From Pirellulaceae bacterium (GTDB lineage Bacteria > Planctomycetota > Planctomycetia > Pirellulales > Pirellulaceae): DNA of 64,000 nucleotides. The position numbers and the translations under genes are program-made. The DNA is taken from NCBI GenBank assembly GCA_026004795.1, contig BPJV01000006.1:1-64000 (forward strand), in the 5' to 3' direction. Of this stretch, positions 1 to 9,027 are shown in pieces (positions within the stretch are counted from its first letter, which is position 1; each line of letters begins with the position of its first letter). The notes beneath the pieces are model-generated. The model did no database searches. It had not been told where the DNA came from and saw only the letters and a program-made list of their open reading frames with translations.

Positions 1-16
1 CGCTCGCGCCCGAGCC

Positions 17-1546
17 CTAGTAATTATTGACGGTAACTCCTGGCCAATCGTCGGTGCGGAAGGGAGTTAAGGGCAAGCCTAGTTCGTCATACATGTTGCA
101 CACGGGATTGTCGGCCCACGCGTAGCGAACGGCGACGGGATCGGCAACTTGATCGCTCCACACCTCGATTTGGTTGTTACCGACAATCTTCGCCTCGGCC
201 CAGACGAACTTGCGATCCTCGCCGGCGATGGCGAAGCCGATCGGCGTGTTGACGTCAAAGGGGCGGAAGCCACCGTGGACATGTTCGAAAGAGAGAACGA
301 TCTTGTTGCCTTGCTTTTCCATCGACTGGTACATGGGGCTGGCGGCAGCGACCGGCAAACCATAGTCCTTGGCCAAAGCCCATCGTGACAAACGCTGCCC
401 CACCTGCTCCTTGTTTCGGGGATGGATGTCTTTGCCTTCACCCAGGTCGATGATGACGGCTTGGCCGGTGTGGGGTAGCTTGAACATGGTCATCGTCTGT
501 GCTTCGCGGAGTTCCGCCCAGGCGCTTTCGCTCGGCTCCGGCTTCTCCGCCTGGAAGTCGGCCAATTGCACCCAATAAAAGGGGAAGTCTCCCGCGCCCC
601 ACTCGTCCCGCCAATTTTGAATCATCATCGGGAAGAGGTGACGGTACTGGTAGGCGCGATTGGCGTTCGATTCGCCTTGGTACCAGATGGCACCACGAAT
701 GCCGTAACCCAGATGGGATTTGAGCACTCCGTTGTAAATGTTGCCGGGACGATGGTTACCTCCCATTTGCCGTTCCAAGGATCGCAACCGCCGTGCTTCT
801 TCGTCCGAGAGGTTGTCTCTGTTCGCCAGTTGCTCGTATTCGGCTTCCATCTGCTGCCAGCGTTCCAATGTCGGTCGGTACTGCGGATCGGCCTCCAGCA
901 GGTCACGATTGATCCAGGCATCGGCCGCCGAGCCTCCCCACGAGTTGTTGACCAGGCCGATCGGTACGCCGAGTGCCTGATAGAGTTGCAAGCCGAAAAA
1001 GTAGCCAACGGCCGAGAAGCTGCCGACTGTCTCCGGCGAACACACTTTCCAAGTGGCTTGGGGATGCGTCCACACGGGAGTCTGGCTGCCGACGTTCGGA
1101 TAGCTGATCATGCGGATCTGCGAAAAATTGGCGGTCGCCTTCACCAAATCGGGATCGTTGGTGCGGTCGACGGGCCATTGCATGTTGGATTGCCCCGAGC
1201 AGATCCATACTTCGCCCACCAGCACATCTTCGACGACCACTTGGTTGTGATCGCAAGATGCGACCAGTCGCCGAGGCTCGCCCACATCCAGCGGATCGAG
1301 CATGACGCTCCAGTTCCCCTGCTCGTCGGCGGTCGCTTCCTTGCGGATGTCGCCGATGGTTACCGTCACTTTCTCGCCCGGCGCCGCGCGGCCCCATACC
1401 TTGTTCGGTTGGTTGCGCTGCAGCACCATATGATCACTGAAAATGTTCGGCAGCTCGACGTCAGCCCAAGCGGTTCCGACACAGAAATATACGACCACCA
1501 ATTGGAGCCAGCGTGCTGGCGTGGACAGCAACCAGTTGCATCTCAT
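17..1546 (-). CDS. Secreted sialate O-acetylesterase (SASA/DUF303 family)
   Basis: Predicted 509-residue SGNH-type esterase that removes O-acetyl groups from sialic acids or other acetylated glycans outside the cytoplasm. The start at 1546 is chosen because GAGG lies 9 nt upstream and it places a clean signal peptide at the N-terminus (hydrophobic residues about 11-27, cleavage after TAWA). An upstream in-frame ATG at 1630 would put 28 hydrophilic residues before it. The nucleophile motif GQSNMQWPV (Ser about 120) and the C-terminal DIHPRNK segment, which carries the Asp-x-His dyad, are both present, and length is normal for the family. It is divergent from a sulfatase 308 bp away, so both may act on the same decorated polysaccharide. 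The family call is firm; the natural substrate is not known and could be acetylated xylan or pectin rather than sialic acid. Confidence 0.9.
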   Translation of the reverse strand: MRCNWLLSTPARWLQLVVVYFCVGTAWADVELPNIFSDHMVLQRNQPNKVWGRAAPGEKVTVTIGDIRKEATADEQGNWSVMLDPLDVGEPRRLVASCDHNQVVVEDVLVGEVWICSGQSNMQWPVDRTNDPDLVKATANFSQIRMISYPNVGSQTPVWTHPQATWKVCSPETVGSFSAVGYFFGLQLYQALGVPIGLVNNSWGGSAADAWINRDLLEADPQYRPTLERWQQMEAEYEQLANRDNLSDEEARRLRSLERQMGGNHRPGNIYNGVLKSHLGYGIRGAIWYQGESNANRAYQYRHLFPMMIQNWRDEWGAGDFPFYWVQLADFQAEKPEPSESAWAELREAQTMTMFKLPHTGQAVIIDLGEGKDIHPRNKEQVGQRLSRWALAKDYGLPVAAASPMYQSMEKQGNKIVLSFEHVHGGFRPFDVNTPIGFAIAGEDRKFVWAEAKIVGNNQIEVWSDQVADPVAVRYAWADNPVCNMYDELGLPLTPFRTDDWPGVTVNNY

Positions 1547-1854
1547 CGATAGTACCTCAAGATAGGGAATTCGAGTGGTAGAAAAAAATGGTGGGTTACC
1601 TAAAGCGGCGTGATCTGCCACCATGCACACGAAGAGTTTCGGTGTGCGGAGCGAATGCCGAGTATGATACCATAATCCGTCGGATAGGGAGCGACTAGAC
1701 GGCCTATAACGGCCGCGGTTGGCCGCAGGGGCTGGCGCGCGGCGTGAGACGGACTAAGACGATTCTCGGGCCCTGGCGCTTACGGCGTTCTTTGTTGAGC
1801 GCATCAGCGAGGGGGGCGGCGTTACAGAAGGCGGAGTACAGGAGAACAACAGCG
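1547..1854. other. Divergent intergenic region
   Basis: Spacer between the divergent esterase and sulfatase starts. It must hold both promoters, but I see no convincing -35/-10 pair or operator. AGGAG just before 1855 is the sulfatase ribosome binding site. Confidence 0.5.
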
Positions 1855-3342
1855 ATGCATTACAGAATACGTCGATGGCGAGGTCCGCTGGTCGTGGGCC
1901 TGATACTAGGGGCATGGCTTGGTGTGCCTGCCACGACTGGCCTCACCGAGGTACGCGGCGCCGATCAGCCGAATTTCTTGATCATCATGGCCGACGATTG
2001 CACATTCAGCGACTTACCAGCATATGGTGGCCGCAACGCGAAGATACCCAACTTGGATTCCCTGGCGGCGGAAAGTCTCGTATTCGATCGGGCCTATCTC
2101 TGTTCGGCGATGTGCCAACCCTGCCGTGCCGAGCTGTTTTCCGGCCAGTACCCGATGCGAAACGGTTGTGCGTGGAATCACTCGGCCAGTCGCCCGACGA
2201 CACGCAGTCTACCGCACTACCTACGACCGCTGGGCTATCGCGTCGGCCTGGCCGGAAAGGTTCACGTAAAGCCCCGCAAGGCCTTTCCCTTCGAATCGGT
2301 CGACGGGTACGACGCCAACTGTGTCCGCAACCCGACGAAGCCTCATGAGATCGCCAAAGTGCGGGAGTTCATGTTGCGTGATCCCAGCCAACCTTTTTGT
2401 TTAGTGGTCGCGCTGGTCGAACCGCATGTGCCGTGGGTGATGGGCGATCCGAGTCTCTATCGGCCAGAGGAGCTCGAATTGCCGCCGCACATCGCGGATA
2501 CGCCGCGAACGCGGGAGGATTTTGCTCGTTACCTGGCAGAGATTACCTATATGGATGGTCAAGTCGGCGAACTGTTGGAAACACTGGAGGTGACGGGCCT
2601 GGCCAACAATACGGTCGTCTTGTTCACCTCCGAGCAGGGATCGCAGTTTCCCGGATGCAAATGGACGAATTGGGACACGGGAGTGCATACCGCCTTGATG
2701 GTCCGCTGGCCGGGACGCATCCAACCTGGCCGCACCGAGGCGCTGGTGCAGTATGCGGACATCGCTCCTACCCTCTTGGAAATCGCTGGCGGGCAGGTGG
2801 AAGGCCAACCGTTTGACGGCGCATCGTTTCGGGGCGTGTTGGAAGGCAAGACGAGTGAGCACCGGCAGTTCGTTTATGGCATGCACAACAACTTCCCCGA
2901 GGGACCGCCATTCCCCATCCGCTCGATCAGCGATGGCAGGTATCACTACATCCGCAATCTCGCTCCTGAGCGCATCTACATCGAAAAGCACGTCATGGGA
3001 CTTCGCGGCGAAGGAACGCTGAACAATCCGTATTGGGGGACATGGGTATGGCACGCCACGGAGGACCCCCGTACCTATGGATTGGTGCAACGGTTTTTGC
3101 GCCGACCTGCAGAGGAACTGTACGACCTCCAAGAGGATCCCGCCGAAATGAACAATCGCATGGGGGACCCGACGATGGCGGAGATCGGTCGCCGCCTGCG
3201 GGAGGAACTCGATGCTTGGATGGCGTCTCAAGGAGATCCGGGAATCGAACAAGACACGCCGGAGAGCCATGCCGCCGCAAATCGATTGCAACACCGCTTC
3301 ATCCCCCCGGCGGAGATGCCGCCTGCAGAGTCCCGCCGCTAG
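1855..3342 (+). CDS. Secreted type I sulfatase (formylglycine-dependent)
   Basis: Predicted 495-residue arylsulfatase-family enzyme that hydrolyses sulfate esters on glycans. The start at 1855 has AGGAG 8-9 nt upstream and gives a signal peptide (residues about 10-36). An open frame extends upstream to 1744 but lacks these signals. The metal-binding IIMADD (about 43-48) follows, then the core CQPCR at 87-91, in which Cys87 would be converted to formylglycine by a separate maturase not found in this window. The second cysteine in place of the usual Ser at position 4 of C-x-P-S-R is less common but known. Length and C-terminal layout are typical of planctomycete sulfatases. The substrate cannot be told from sequence; the divergent esterase suggests a sulfated and acetylated polysaccharide. 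Confidence 0.93.
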   Translation: MHYRIRRWRGPLVVGLILGAWLGVPATTGLTEVRGADQPNFLIIMADDCTFSDLPAYGGRNAKIPNLDSLAAESLVFDRAYLCSAMCQPCRAELFSGQYPMRNGCAWNHSASRPTTRSLPHYLRPLGYRVGLAGKVHVKPRKAFPFESVDGYDANCVRNPTKPHEIAKVREFMLRDPSQPFCLVVALVEPHVPWVMGDPSLYRPEELELPPHIADTPRTREDFARYLAEITYMDGQVGELLETLEVTGLANNTVVLFTSEQGSQFPGCKWTNWDTGVHTALMVRWPGRIQPGRTEALVQYADIAPTLLEIAGGQVEGQPFDGASFRGVLEGKTSEHRQFVYGMHNNFPEGPPFPIRSISDGRYHYIRNLAPERIYIEKHVMGLRGEGTLNNPYWGTWVWHATEDPRTYGLVQRFLRRPAEELYDLQEDPAEMNNRMGDPTMAEIGRRLREELDAWMASQGDPGIEQDTPESHAAANRLQHRFIPPAEMPPAESRR

Positions 3343-3713
3343 AGCGACGGTCTAGCGTGGCGCGGCGCATTGTTCGCCGAAGGTAGAACACCGCCACAAT
3401 GCGGCGGGCCGGCCGTAAGGCCGCAGTGATCATGGGCAGCGATGGAGAAAAGGCGAGCGTCAGTCCCGGGGAATCTCTCTAAGGATGGGTTCCCGTTGGA
3501 CAGGCAGGGAGGCGGTCTGACGACCTGACAGGTTGACACCTGCAGTCGGCGGCGGTGTCAATTTGTCGTCGTGCCATCCGTTTCCATTTTACCTGCGACG
3601 CGCTTGCGCCACGGCGGAATGGTCCTGCCAATCGTTTAGGTACGCAAGTTGCTGAGCGAGTAGGGGCATCGTGAGAGGTGGGAGGACCGTTTGTAAGGAA
3701 AGGAAAACCCGGC
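3343..3713. other. Intergenic region upstream of hsp20
   Basis: No coding sequence seen. It contains a GC-rich stretch after the sulfatase and the inverted repeat at 3533-3561 described separately. AAGGAAAGG just before 3714 is the hsp20 ribosome binding site. Confidence 0.5.
3533..3561. promoter_or_regulatory. Inverted repeat TTGACACC-N13-GGTGTCAA, candidate operator
   Basis: Two perfect 8-bp arms separated by 13 bp lie about 153 bp upstream of the hsp20 start. The left arm starts with TTGACA, a perfect sigma-70 -35 hexamer, but no good -10 box follows at 17-18 bp. The layout resembles a repressor site of the CIRCE type (long inverted repeat before heat-shock genes), but the sequence differs from CIRCE. 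Regulation by a dimeric repressor is inferred. Confidence 0.4.
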
Positions 3714-4136
3714 ATGACCAGCCCGAAGCGTTGGGATCCGTGGCAAGAGCTGGATCAGTTGCGTCGTCAAATCGATGAGCTCCATGATTCGTTCTTGCGA
3801 CGGGTGGGACAGTCGGAAAGGTTGCCGCCGCCCGATTTTGTCCCGGAGGCGGACTTGGTGGAGACGGCGGAGACCTTACGCGTCTACGTCTCGTTGCCAG
3901 GCACGGTGGAGGAGGACATCGAAGTGCACCTGGATCGGGGCAGTTTGACCATTTCCGGGTATCGGCAACCGCCGTTCGACCCCGCGGCGACGTTCCCACG
4001 AGTGCGAGAGGGGAGATATGGTCATTTTCGCCGCACGCTGTCGTTGCCCTCGGCGGTGGATCCGACCAGCGTTCGAGCTACTTTATCCGACGGAGTTTTG
4101 ACGATCTTTTTGACCCGTCAGAAGGCGTTAGGATAG
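3714..4136 (+). CDS. Hsp20/alpha-crystallin small heat-shock protein
   Basis: 140-residue cytoplasmic holdase chaperone that binds unfolding proteins without ATP. The start at 3714 is preferred over the upstream 3678 codon because of AAGGAAAGG upstream and because MTSPKRWDPW resembles the normal Hsp20 N-terminus. A short helical N-terminal region (about 1-38) is followed by an alpha-crystallin domain (about 42-135) with the family features VYVSLPG and LTISG, and a strand ending DGVLTIFL. The chain stops right after the domain, so the usual C-terminal I-x-I/V oligomerisation tail seems to be missing. dnaJ follows 324 bp downstream on the same strand, which suits a protein-folding stress locus. 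An inverted repeat upstream may control it. Confidence 0.92.
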   Translation: MTSPKRWDPWQELDQLRRQIDELHDSFLRRVGQSERLPPPDFVPEADLVETAETLRVYVSLPGTVEEDIEVHLDRGSLTISGYRQPPFDPAATFPRVREGRYGHFRRTLSLPSAVDPTSVRATLSDGVLTIFLTRQKALG

Positions 4137-4460
4137 CCTGTTCCCAGGGATCGCGTGTCCGCTACCGATGCCAGTGGCGACACGGACAGCGGTTGGCGAT
4201 CGCGCCGGTGACCAAGGCAACTTGCTGGACGATTGGCCACTCTCCCTTGAGGGAACGGCAGGCAGCGAGGCAAGGAAAACCAGTCGCCACGCCATCAGGA
4301 TGCGGGGGCTTAGATTTGGTGACGAGCTATCGGTCGCCGCCCGGAGCGGTCGGAATCGGTGGCTGTCGTGACGGACTGGCCCCGACGGCTGGATGAGCGA
4401 CGGGACCGACAACGTTGGCACAGCGGGTAAATTGGGCAAATCAACGGAGCAAGGTGTTAC
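4137..4460. other. Intergenic region between hsp20 and dnaJ
   Basis: No gene or clear regulatory motif seen. Open frames crossing it on either strand lack start signals and family resemblance. Confidence 0.5.
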
Positions 4461-5525
4461 GTGAGCACGACGACCAAAGAAGACCTGTACGAACTGCTCG
4501 GTGTCAGCCGCGATGCGACTCAGGATGAAATCCAAAAGGCGTATCGCAAGATGGCCCTGAAGTACCATCCCGACAAGAACCCAGACGACCCGAAAGCGGC
4601 CGAGAAGTTCAAGCGGGTTTCCGAGGCTTACGAGATCCTCTCCGATCCCCAGAAGCGCGCCGCCTACGATCGAGGTGGTGTCGATGCGACCGGTTTTCAG
4701 GGATTTCAGTCGAACGAGGAAATCTACTCGCAGTTCGGAGATATCTTCGGTGATCTCTTCGGCGCTCGTCGTGGGGGAAGAAGGCGTGGTCGTACGGCCA
4801 GTCGGCGCGGTCGGGATCTGCATTTTTCCCTAACCATTCCTTTTCTCGACGCGGTGCGAGGGACTGATCGGGAGATCGAAATCCCGGCTGCGGTTGCTTG
4901 TTCCGAGTGTGGTGGCAAGGGGACCGCGGGAGGAGAGGAGCCCAAGTCGTGCAGCCAGTGTGGTGGGACCGGAGAGATCGAACAAGCGACGCGCCAACAG
5001 GGGGGCTTCTTTTCCTTCAGTACCGTCTGCCCCGCCTGTGGTGGGACGGGGGTGGAACCAGGGCCGGCGTGCTCCACCTGCCGGGGAACCGGACGCGTGG
5101 AAAAGCTGAAGAAGATTCGCATCCACATTCCGGCCGGAATCGAGGATGGGCAGACTCTGCGCCTGGCCGGCCAGGGGGAAGCGGGAATCGCCGGAGGGCC
5201 TCCGGGGGACCTGTACCTCGAGGTGAATGTCCAACCTCACCCCACGTTCCGGCGCGAGGGATTGAATATCCGTTCGGATGTCAGGGTTCCCGTAGGCATT
5301 GCGTTGTTAGGCGGTAAGGTCGATGTACCCACGATCCATGGTACGGTCGCCCTGACCATTCCCCCGGGGACGTCCTCCGATCAAACCCTGCGGATACGCG
5401 GCCAGGGAATCAAGAGCCCCTCGGGAACCGGGGATCATCTGGTACGAATGGTGATCACCGTTCCCAAGAAGGTTCCCCAGGAAGCACAGGATATCATTCG
5501 TAAATACTTGATGGAGTCGGCTTGA
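4461..5525 (+). CDS. dnaJ: Chaperone protein DnaJ (type I Hsp40)
   Basis: 354-residue co-chaperone that delivers substrates to DnaK and stimulates its ATPase. Translation starts at GTG 4461. The J-domain spans about 6-72 with HPD at 36-38. A short Gly/Phe-type region leads into a basic stretch (about 100-118). The zinc domain has four CxxCxGxG motifs (Cys pairs 147/150, 164/167, 190/193, 204/207), and two C-terminal beta domains carry the substrate site. All type I parts are present, and the length is slightly short because the G/F region is reduced. No dnaK or grpE lies nearby, so this may be an extra DnaJ. A GH130 gene starts only 19 bp after its stop, which suggests cotranscription with the glycan genes. 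Confidence 0.95.
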   Translation: MSTTTKEDLYELLGVSRDATQDEIQKAYRKMALKYHPDKNPDDPKAAEKFKRVSEAYEILSDPQKRAAYDRGGVDATGFQGFQSNEEIYSQFGDIFGDLFGARRGGRRRGRTASRRGRDLHFSLTIPFLDAVRGTDREIEIPAAVACSECGGKGTAGGEEPKSCSQCGGTGEIEQATRQQGGFFSFSTVCPACGGTGVEPGPACSTCRGTGRVEKLKKIRIHIPAGIEDGQTLRLAGQGEAGIAGGPPGDLYLEVNVQPHPTFRREGLNIRSDVRVPVGIALLGGKVDVPTIHGTVALTIPPGTSSDQTLRIRGQGIKSPSGTGDHLVRMVITVPKKVPQEAQDIIRKYLMESA

Positions 5526-5544
5526 TCGTGCAAGGGAGGCAACG

Positions 5545-6600
5545 TTGGACGCCATGCCACGATGGAACAAACGCTTGCTGTTGAGTCCTCATCAGTTTGC
5601 ACCTTCCCAGGAAGATCTAATCGTCGTCGGCGCATTCAACCCGGGAGCGACCATCCTGGATGGGCGCATCGTGTTGGTGGTACGCATCGCTGAACAGCCC
5701 CGTGAAAAGCGGCTAGGACAGGTGGGGCTGCCACGATGGGAGCAAGGCCAGGTGGTGGTCGACTGGGTGGCCGAGGATAACCTCCGCTGGGTGGACCCTC
5801 GCGTGGTGGAGATGCGCGACACGGGATTGATGCGGTTGACGTTCACCTCGCATCTTCGGGTGGTGGTTGTCGAACCAGGCTGGGAGCGGTGGGAGGAAGT
5901 GGGCAGGTGGTATCCGCAGGGCCCCCTGGAGTCTTATGGAATCGAGGATCCGCGCATTGGTGCGGTCGAGCAACGGTTGCTGGTCACCTATGTGGCGGTA
6001 TCCCCACACGGTGTGGCCTCCGCCTTAGCACAGACGGATGCGGATCTGCAGTTCGATCGGCTCGGCATCCTCTTCCCCCCCGAAAACAAGGATGTGGTGA
6101 TTTTTCCCGAGTCGGTTGACGGAGCGTACCTGGCCATGCATCGTCCCGTCAATGCGACGCGATTCTCCAAGCCGGAAATCTGGTTGGCTAACTCGCATAA
6201 TCTCCTGGAGTGGGGCAACCATCGGCCGCTGGCCATTCCCTCCTGCCCATGGAATGCGGATCGGGTGGGGGGCGGTTGCCCGCCGATGGTGATCGCCGAT
6301 CGGTTCGTCGCCTTGATCCATGGTGCGACGCGCCCGGAGGAGGCGGGCAAGGTGGGCCGTTATGCGGCGGCCTTGCTCGTGTTGGACCGGCACCGCCCCG
6401 ACCGCGTCCTCTCGGTGACACCGCTGCCGGCACTCGCGCCCAGCGAACCCTATGAAATCGATGGGTTCGTCCCCCACGTCGTCTTTCCCACCGGGTGGAT
6501 CGTCAAGGACGAACAGCTACACATTTTTTACGGTGCGGCAGACACGCATGTGGCCGTGGCCTCCGTTTCCATAGATCAGTTTTCCCTGATGGTGACCTAG
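5545..6600 (+). CDS. GH130-family glycosidase/phosphorylase (short form)
   Basis: 351-residue five-bladed propeller enzyme related to beta-mannoside phosphorylases and beta-1,2-mannosidases. FNPGATIL (about 31-38) opens the fold, and the GIEDPR motif carries the catalytic Asp (about 135). HRPVN and IHGATRP-type stretches and the C-terminal IFYGAADTHVAVA are also typical. The start is uncertain. TTG at 5545 has GGGAGG 5 nt upstream, while ATG at 5554 is 14 nt away; I use the former. There is no signal peptide, so it is cytoplasmic. It lies 19 bp after dnaJ and 87 bp before a GT4 gene. Whether it uses phosphate or water depends on propeller-rim residues I cannot align here. Confidence 0.88.
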   Translation: MDAMPRWNKRLLLSPHQFAPSQEDLIVVGAFNPGATILDGRIVLVVRIAEQPREKRLGQVGLPRWEQGQVVVDWVAEDNLRWVDPRVVEMRDTGLMRLTFTSHLRVVVVEPGWERWEEVGRWYPQGPLESYGIEDPRIGAVEQRLLVTYVAVSPHGVASALAQTDADLQFDRLGILFPPENKDVVIFPESVDGAYLAMHRPVNATRFSKPEIWLANSHNLLEWGNHRPLAIPSCPWNADRVGGGCPPMVIADRFVALIHGATRPEEAGKVGRYAAALLVLDRHRPDRVLSVTPLPALAPSEPYEIDGFVPHVVFPTGWIVKDEQLHIFYGAADTHVAVASVSIDQFSLMVT

Positions 6601-6687
6601 TGCACGGATCCCAACCGTACGATGTTTCCCGTGTTTATCGGTAGCCAACATGTCGTTACCAGTCCTTCCTCAAGGAGTTGAACCATC

Positions 6688-8988
6688 GTGAGCGAGTCCT
6701 CGGATATTCGGCGCATTGCATTGATCGGAGATTACCTGCCTCGCAAATGCGGGATCGCCACCTACACGTATGATCTCCGACACGCATTGGCAACTCAGTA
6801 TCCCCAGTGCGACGTGGTCGTGGTACCGGTCAATGACCTACCCGAAGGCTACGATTACCCAGAGGAGGTGCGGTTCGAGATCCAGGAACAAGAACTGGAC
6901 GGTTACCGTCGAGCGGCCGATTATCTCAACTTCAATGACGTCGATGTCATTTGTCTGCAGCATGAATACGGGATCTTCGGTGGAACCGCCGGACGATACA
7001 TTCTGACGCTTCTGCGGGAGGTGCATGCGCCGATCGTCACCACGCTGCATACGGTGTTGCAACAGCCCAATAAGGATCAGCGGTCCGTGATGCTGCAATT
7101 GGCTGACTTATCGGCCCGCTTGATCGTAATGACCGAACGCGGACGCATGATGCTGCGCGAGGTGTATGGCGTAGCTGATGACAAGATCGATGTGATCCCT
7201 CACGGCATTCCCGACATGCCATTCGTCGACCCGAATTTTTACAAAGACCAGTTTCATGTCGAGGGAAAACATGTGTTACTGACCTTCGGATTGCTCTCGC
7301 CGAACAAAGGGATCGAATATGCCCTGCGTGCGCTGCCTAGAATTCTCCGGGAGTTTCCCGAGACGGTGTACATCGTGTTGGGGGCCACGCACCCGAATCT
7401 GGTGCGCGAGCAGGGGGAGACGTATCGGTTGATGTTGCAACGGTTGGCTCAAGAACTTGGTGTCCATCGCAACGTCTTGTTCTACAACCGCTTCGTGGAA
7501 CTCAAGGAGTTGCTGGAGTTTATCGGAGCCGCTGACATCTACTTGACACCTTATTTGAATCGCGAGCAGATCACTTCTGGCACGTTGGCCTATAGCTTCG
7601 GTTGTGGCAAGGCCGTGATTTCGACGCCCTATTGGCACGCGGAAGAATTGCTGGCCGATCATCGGGGCGTGTTGGTTCCTCCCCGCGATAGCGAAGCGAT
7701 TGCCCAGGCGGTGATCGAGTTGTTGGCCGATGAACCGCGGCGTCACGCGATGCGGAAACGGGCTTATTTGCTGGGGCGGGAGATGGTGTGGCAGAATGTT
7801 GCGCATCGTTTCATGGAATCGTTCCACCGGGCGCGCAGTGTCGCCACGCCGCGCCATCGCCGCCTGAAAACGCTCGACGAACAAGGGGCGGTGTTACCTC
7901 CATGGCGTTTCGATCATCTGCTCGCTCTGACCGACACGGTGGGCATCTTCCAACATGCCAAGTATGCCTTTCCCGATTACGCACACGGGTACTGCACCGA
8001 CGACAACAGCCGTGCGTTGCTGTTGACCGTCTTGTTGGAAGAACTCGGGCAGTTTACGCCGTCGGTGAAACGGGCACGCAATGCCTACACGGCGTTCATC
8101 AATTATGCGTTCGATCCACAGACGCACCGTTTTCAAAACTTCATGAGCTTCGACCGCCGTTGGCTAGGATCCTCCGTGGATGAGTCGGACGACTGTCTGG
8201 GGCGGGCGATCTGGGCGTTGGGAACCTGTGTCGGCAGGTCTCAGGATCGAGGCCTGCAGATGTGGGCGGCCCAATTGTTCGATCGGGCGGTGGGGGCCGT
8301 GCTATCGACGACCTCACCTCGCGCGTGGGCCTTTGCCTTGTTGGGGATCCATGAATACTTGCGACGTTTGGCGGGAGATCGTCAGGCGTCGCGCGCGCGA
8401 GAAACGTTGGCGCTGCAATTGCTCGAGCTGTATGAGCGAACGGCGAGCGACGATTGGCCTTGGTTCGAGGATATCGTCACCTACAGCAATGCCAAACTGC
8501 CGCATGCGTTGATCCTCAGCGGGCGGTGGATGGAACACGGCGGCATGCTCGACGTAGGCTTGAAATCCCTGGAGTGGCTATGCCAGGTCCAGAAAGCTCC
8601 CAGCGGTTGTTTCCGTCCCATTGGGAACGACGGATTCTATCCACGAGGCGGAAGTCCGGCGCTGTATGATCAACAGCCGATCGAAGCGCAGGCTACGGTC
8701 TCGGCCTGCATCGAGGCTTACCATACGACGAAGGATCCCCGGTGGGTGGAGGAAGCGCGATTGGCCTTCGAGTGGTTTCTGGGACGCAATGACCTGGGAG
8801 AGCCGCTGTATGACTCCCGCACCGGTGGGTGCCGCGACGGGCTGCATGAAGATCGGCTCAATGAGAACCAAGGAGCCGAATCCACGCTGGCGTTCCTCTT
8901 GTCCCTCGCCGAATACTATCTTTTAGAGGCGGCTTTGGAGTCGGATCCCGAGGCGCGGCGGTCCGACCTGGCCGCTCAGGATGCGTGA
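6688..8988 (+). CDS. GT4-type glycosyltransferase fused to a C-terminal alpha-helical domain
   Basis: 766-residue cytoplasmic two-domain protein from GTG 6688. Residues about 7-385 form a GT-B glycosyltransferase of the GT4 type. They include the N-terminal acceptor loop CGIATYTYDL, a QHEYGIFGG segment, the hinge DVIPHGIPD and donor-site blocks FGLLSPNKGIE and SGTLAYSFGCGKAVI. Residues about 395-750 are helical with TDDNSRALL, SDDCLGRAIWALG and YDQQPIEAQA, which resembles an (alpha/alpha)6 toroid of six-hairpin glycosidases. Catalysis by that half is not shown. It sits between two GH130 genes, in the same orientation and with short gaps, so it very likely builds or extends the glycan they act on. 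The donor sugar (GDP-mannose being the obvious candidate) is inferred. Confidence 0.87.
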   Translation: MSESSDIRRIALIGDYLPRKCGIATYTYDLRHALATQYPQCDVVVVPVNDLPEGYDYPEEVRFEIQEQELDGYRRAADYLNFNDVDVICLQHEYGIFGGTAGRYILTLLREVHAPIVTTLHTVLQQPNKDQRSVMLQLADLSARLIVMTERGRMMLREVYGVADDKIDVIPHGIPDMPFVDPNFYKDQFHVEGKHVLLTFGLLSPNKGIEYALRALPRILREFPETVYIVLGATHPNLVREQGETYRLMLQRLAQELGVHRNVLFYNRFVELKELLEFIGAADIYLTPYLNREQITSGTLAYSFGCGKAVISTPYWHAEELLADHRGVLVPPRDSEAIAQAVIELLADEPRRHAMRKRAYLLGREMVWQNVAHRFMESFHRARSVATPRHRRLKTLDEQGAVLPPWRFDHLLALTDTVGIFQHAKYAFPDYAHGYCTDDNSRALLLTVLLEELGQFTPSVKRARNAYTAFINYAFDPQTHRFQNFMSFDRRWLGSSVDESDDCLGRAIWALGTCVGRSQDRGLQMWAAQLFDRAVGAVLSTTSPRAWAFALLGIHEYLRRLAGDRQASRARETLALQLLELYERTASDDWPWFEDIVTYSNAKLPHALILSGRWMEHGGMLDVGLKSLEWLCQVQKAPSGCFRPIGNDGFYPRGGSPALYDQQPIEAQATVSACIEAYHTTKDPRWVEEARLAFEWFLGRNDLGEPLYDSRTGGCRDGLHEDRLNENQGAESTLAFLLSLAEYYLLEAALESDPEARRSDLAAQDA

Positions 8989-9027
8989 GCATGAAAACAG
9001 CGTTTGGGGCCCACAGGAGATGCATCG

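Noticed and set aside
566-1552. 328-codon forward open frame over the esterase gene
   Set aside because: Antisense to an esterase with intact signal peptide and active site.
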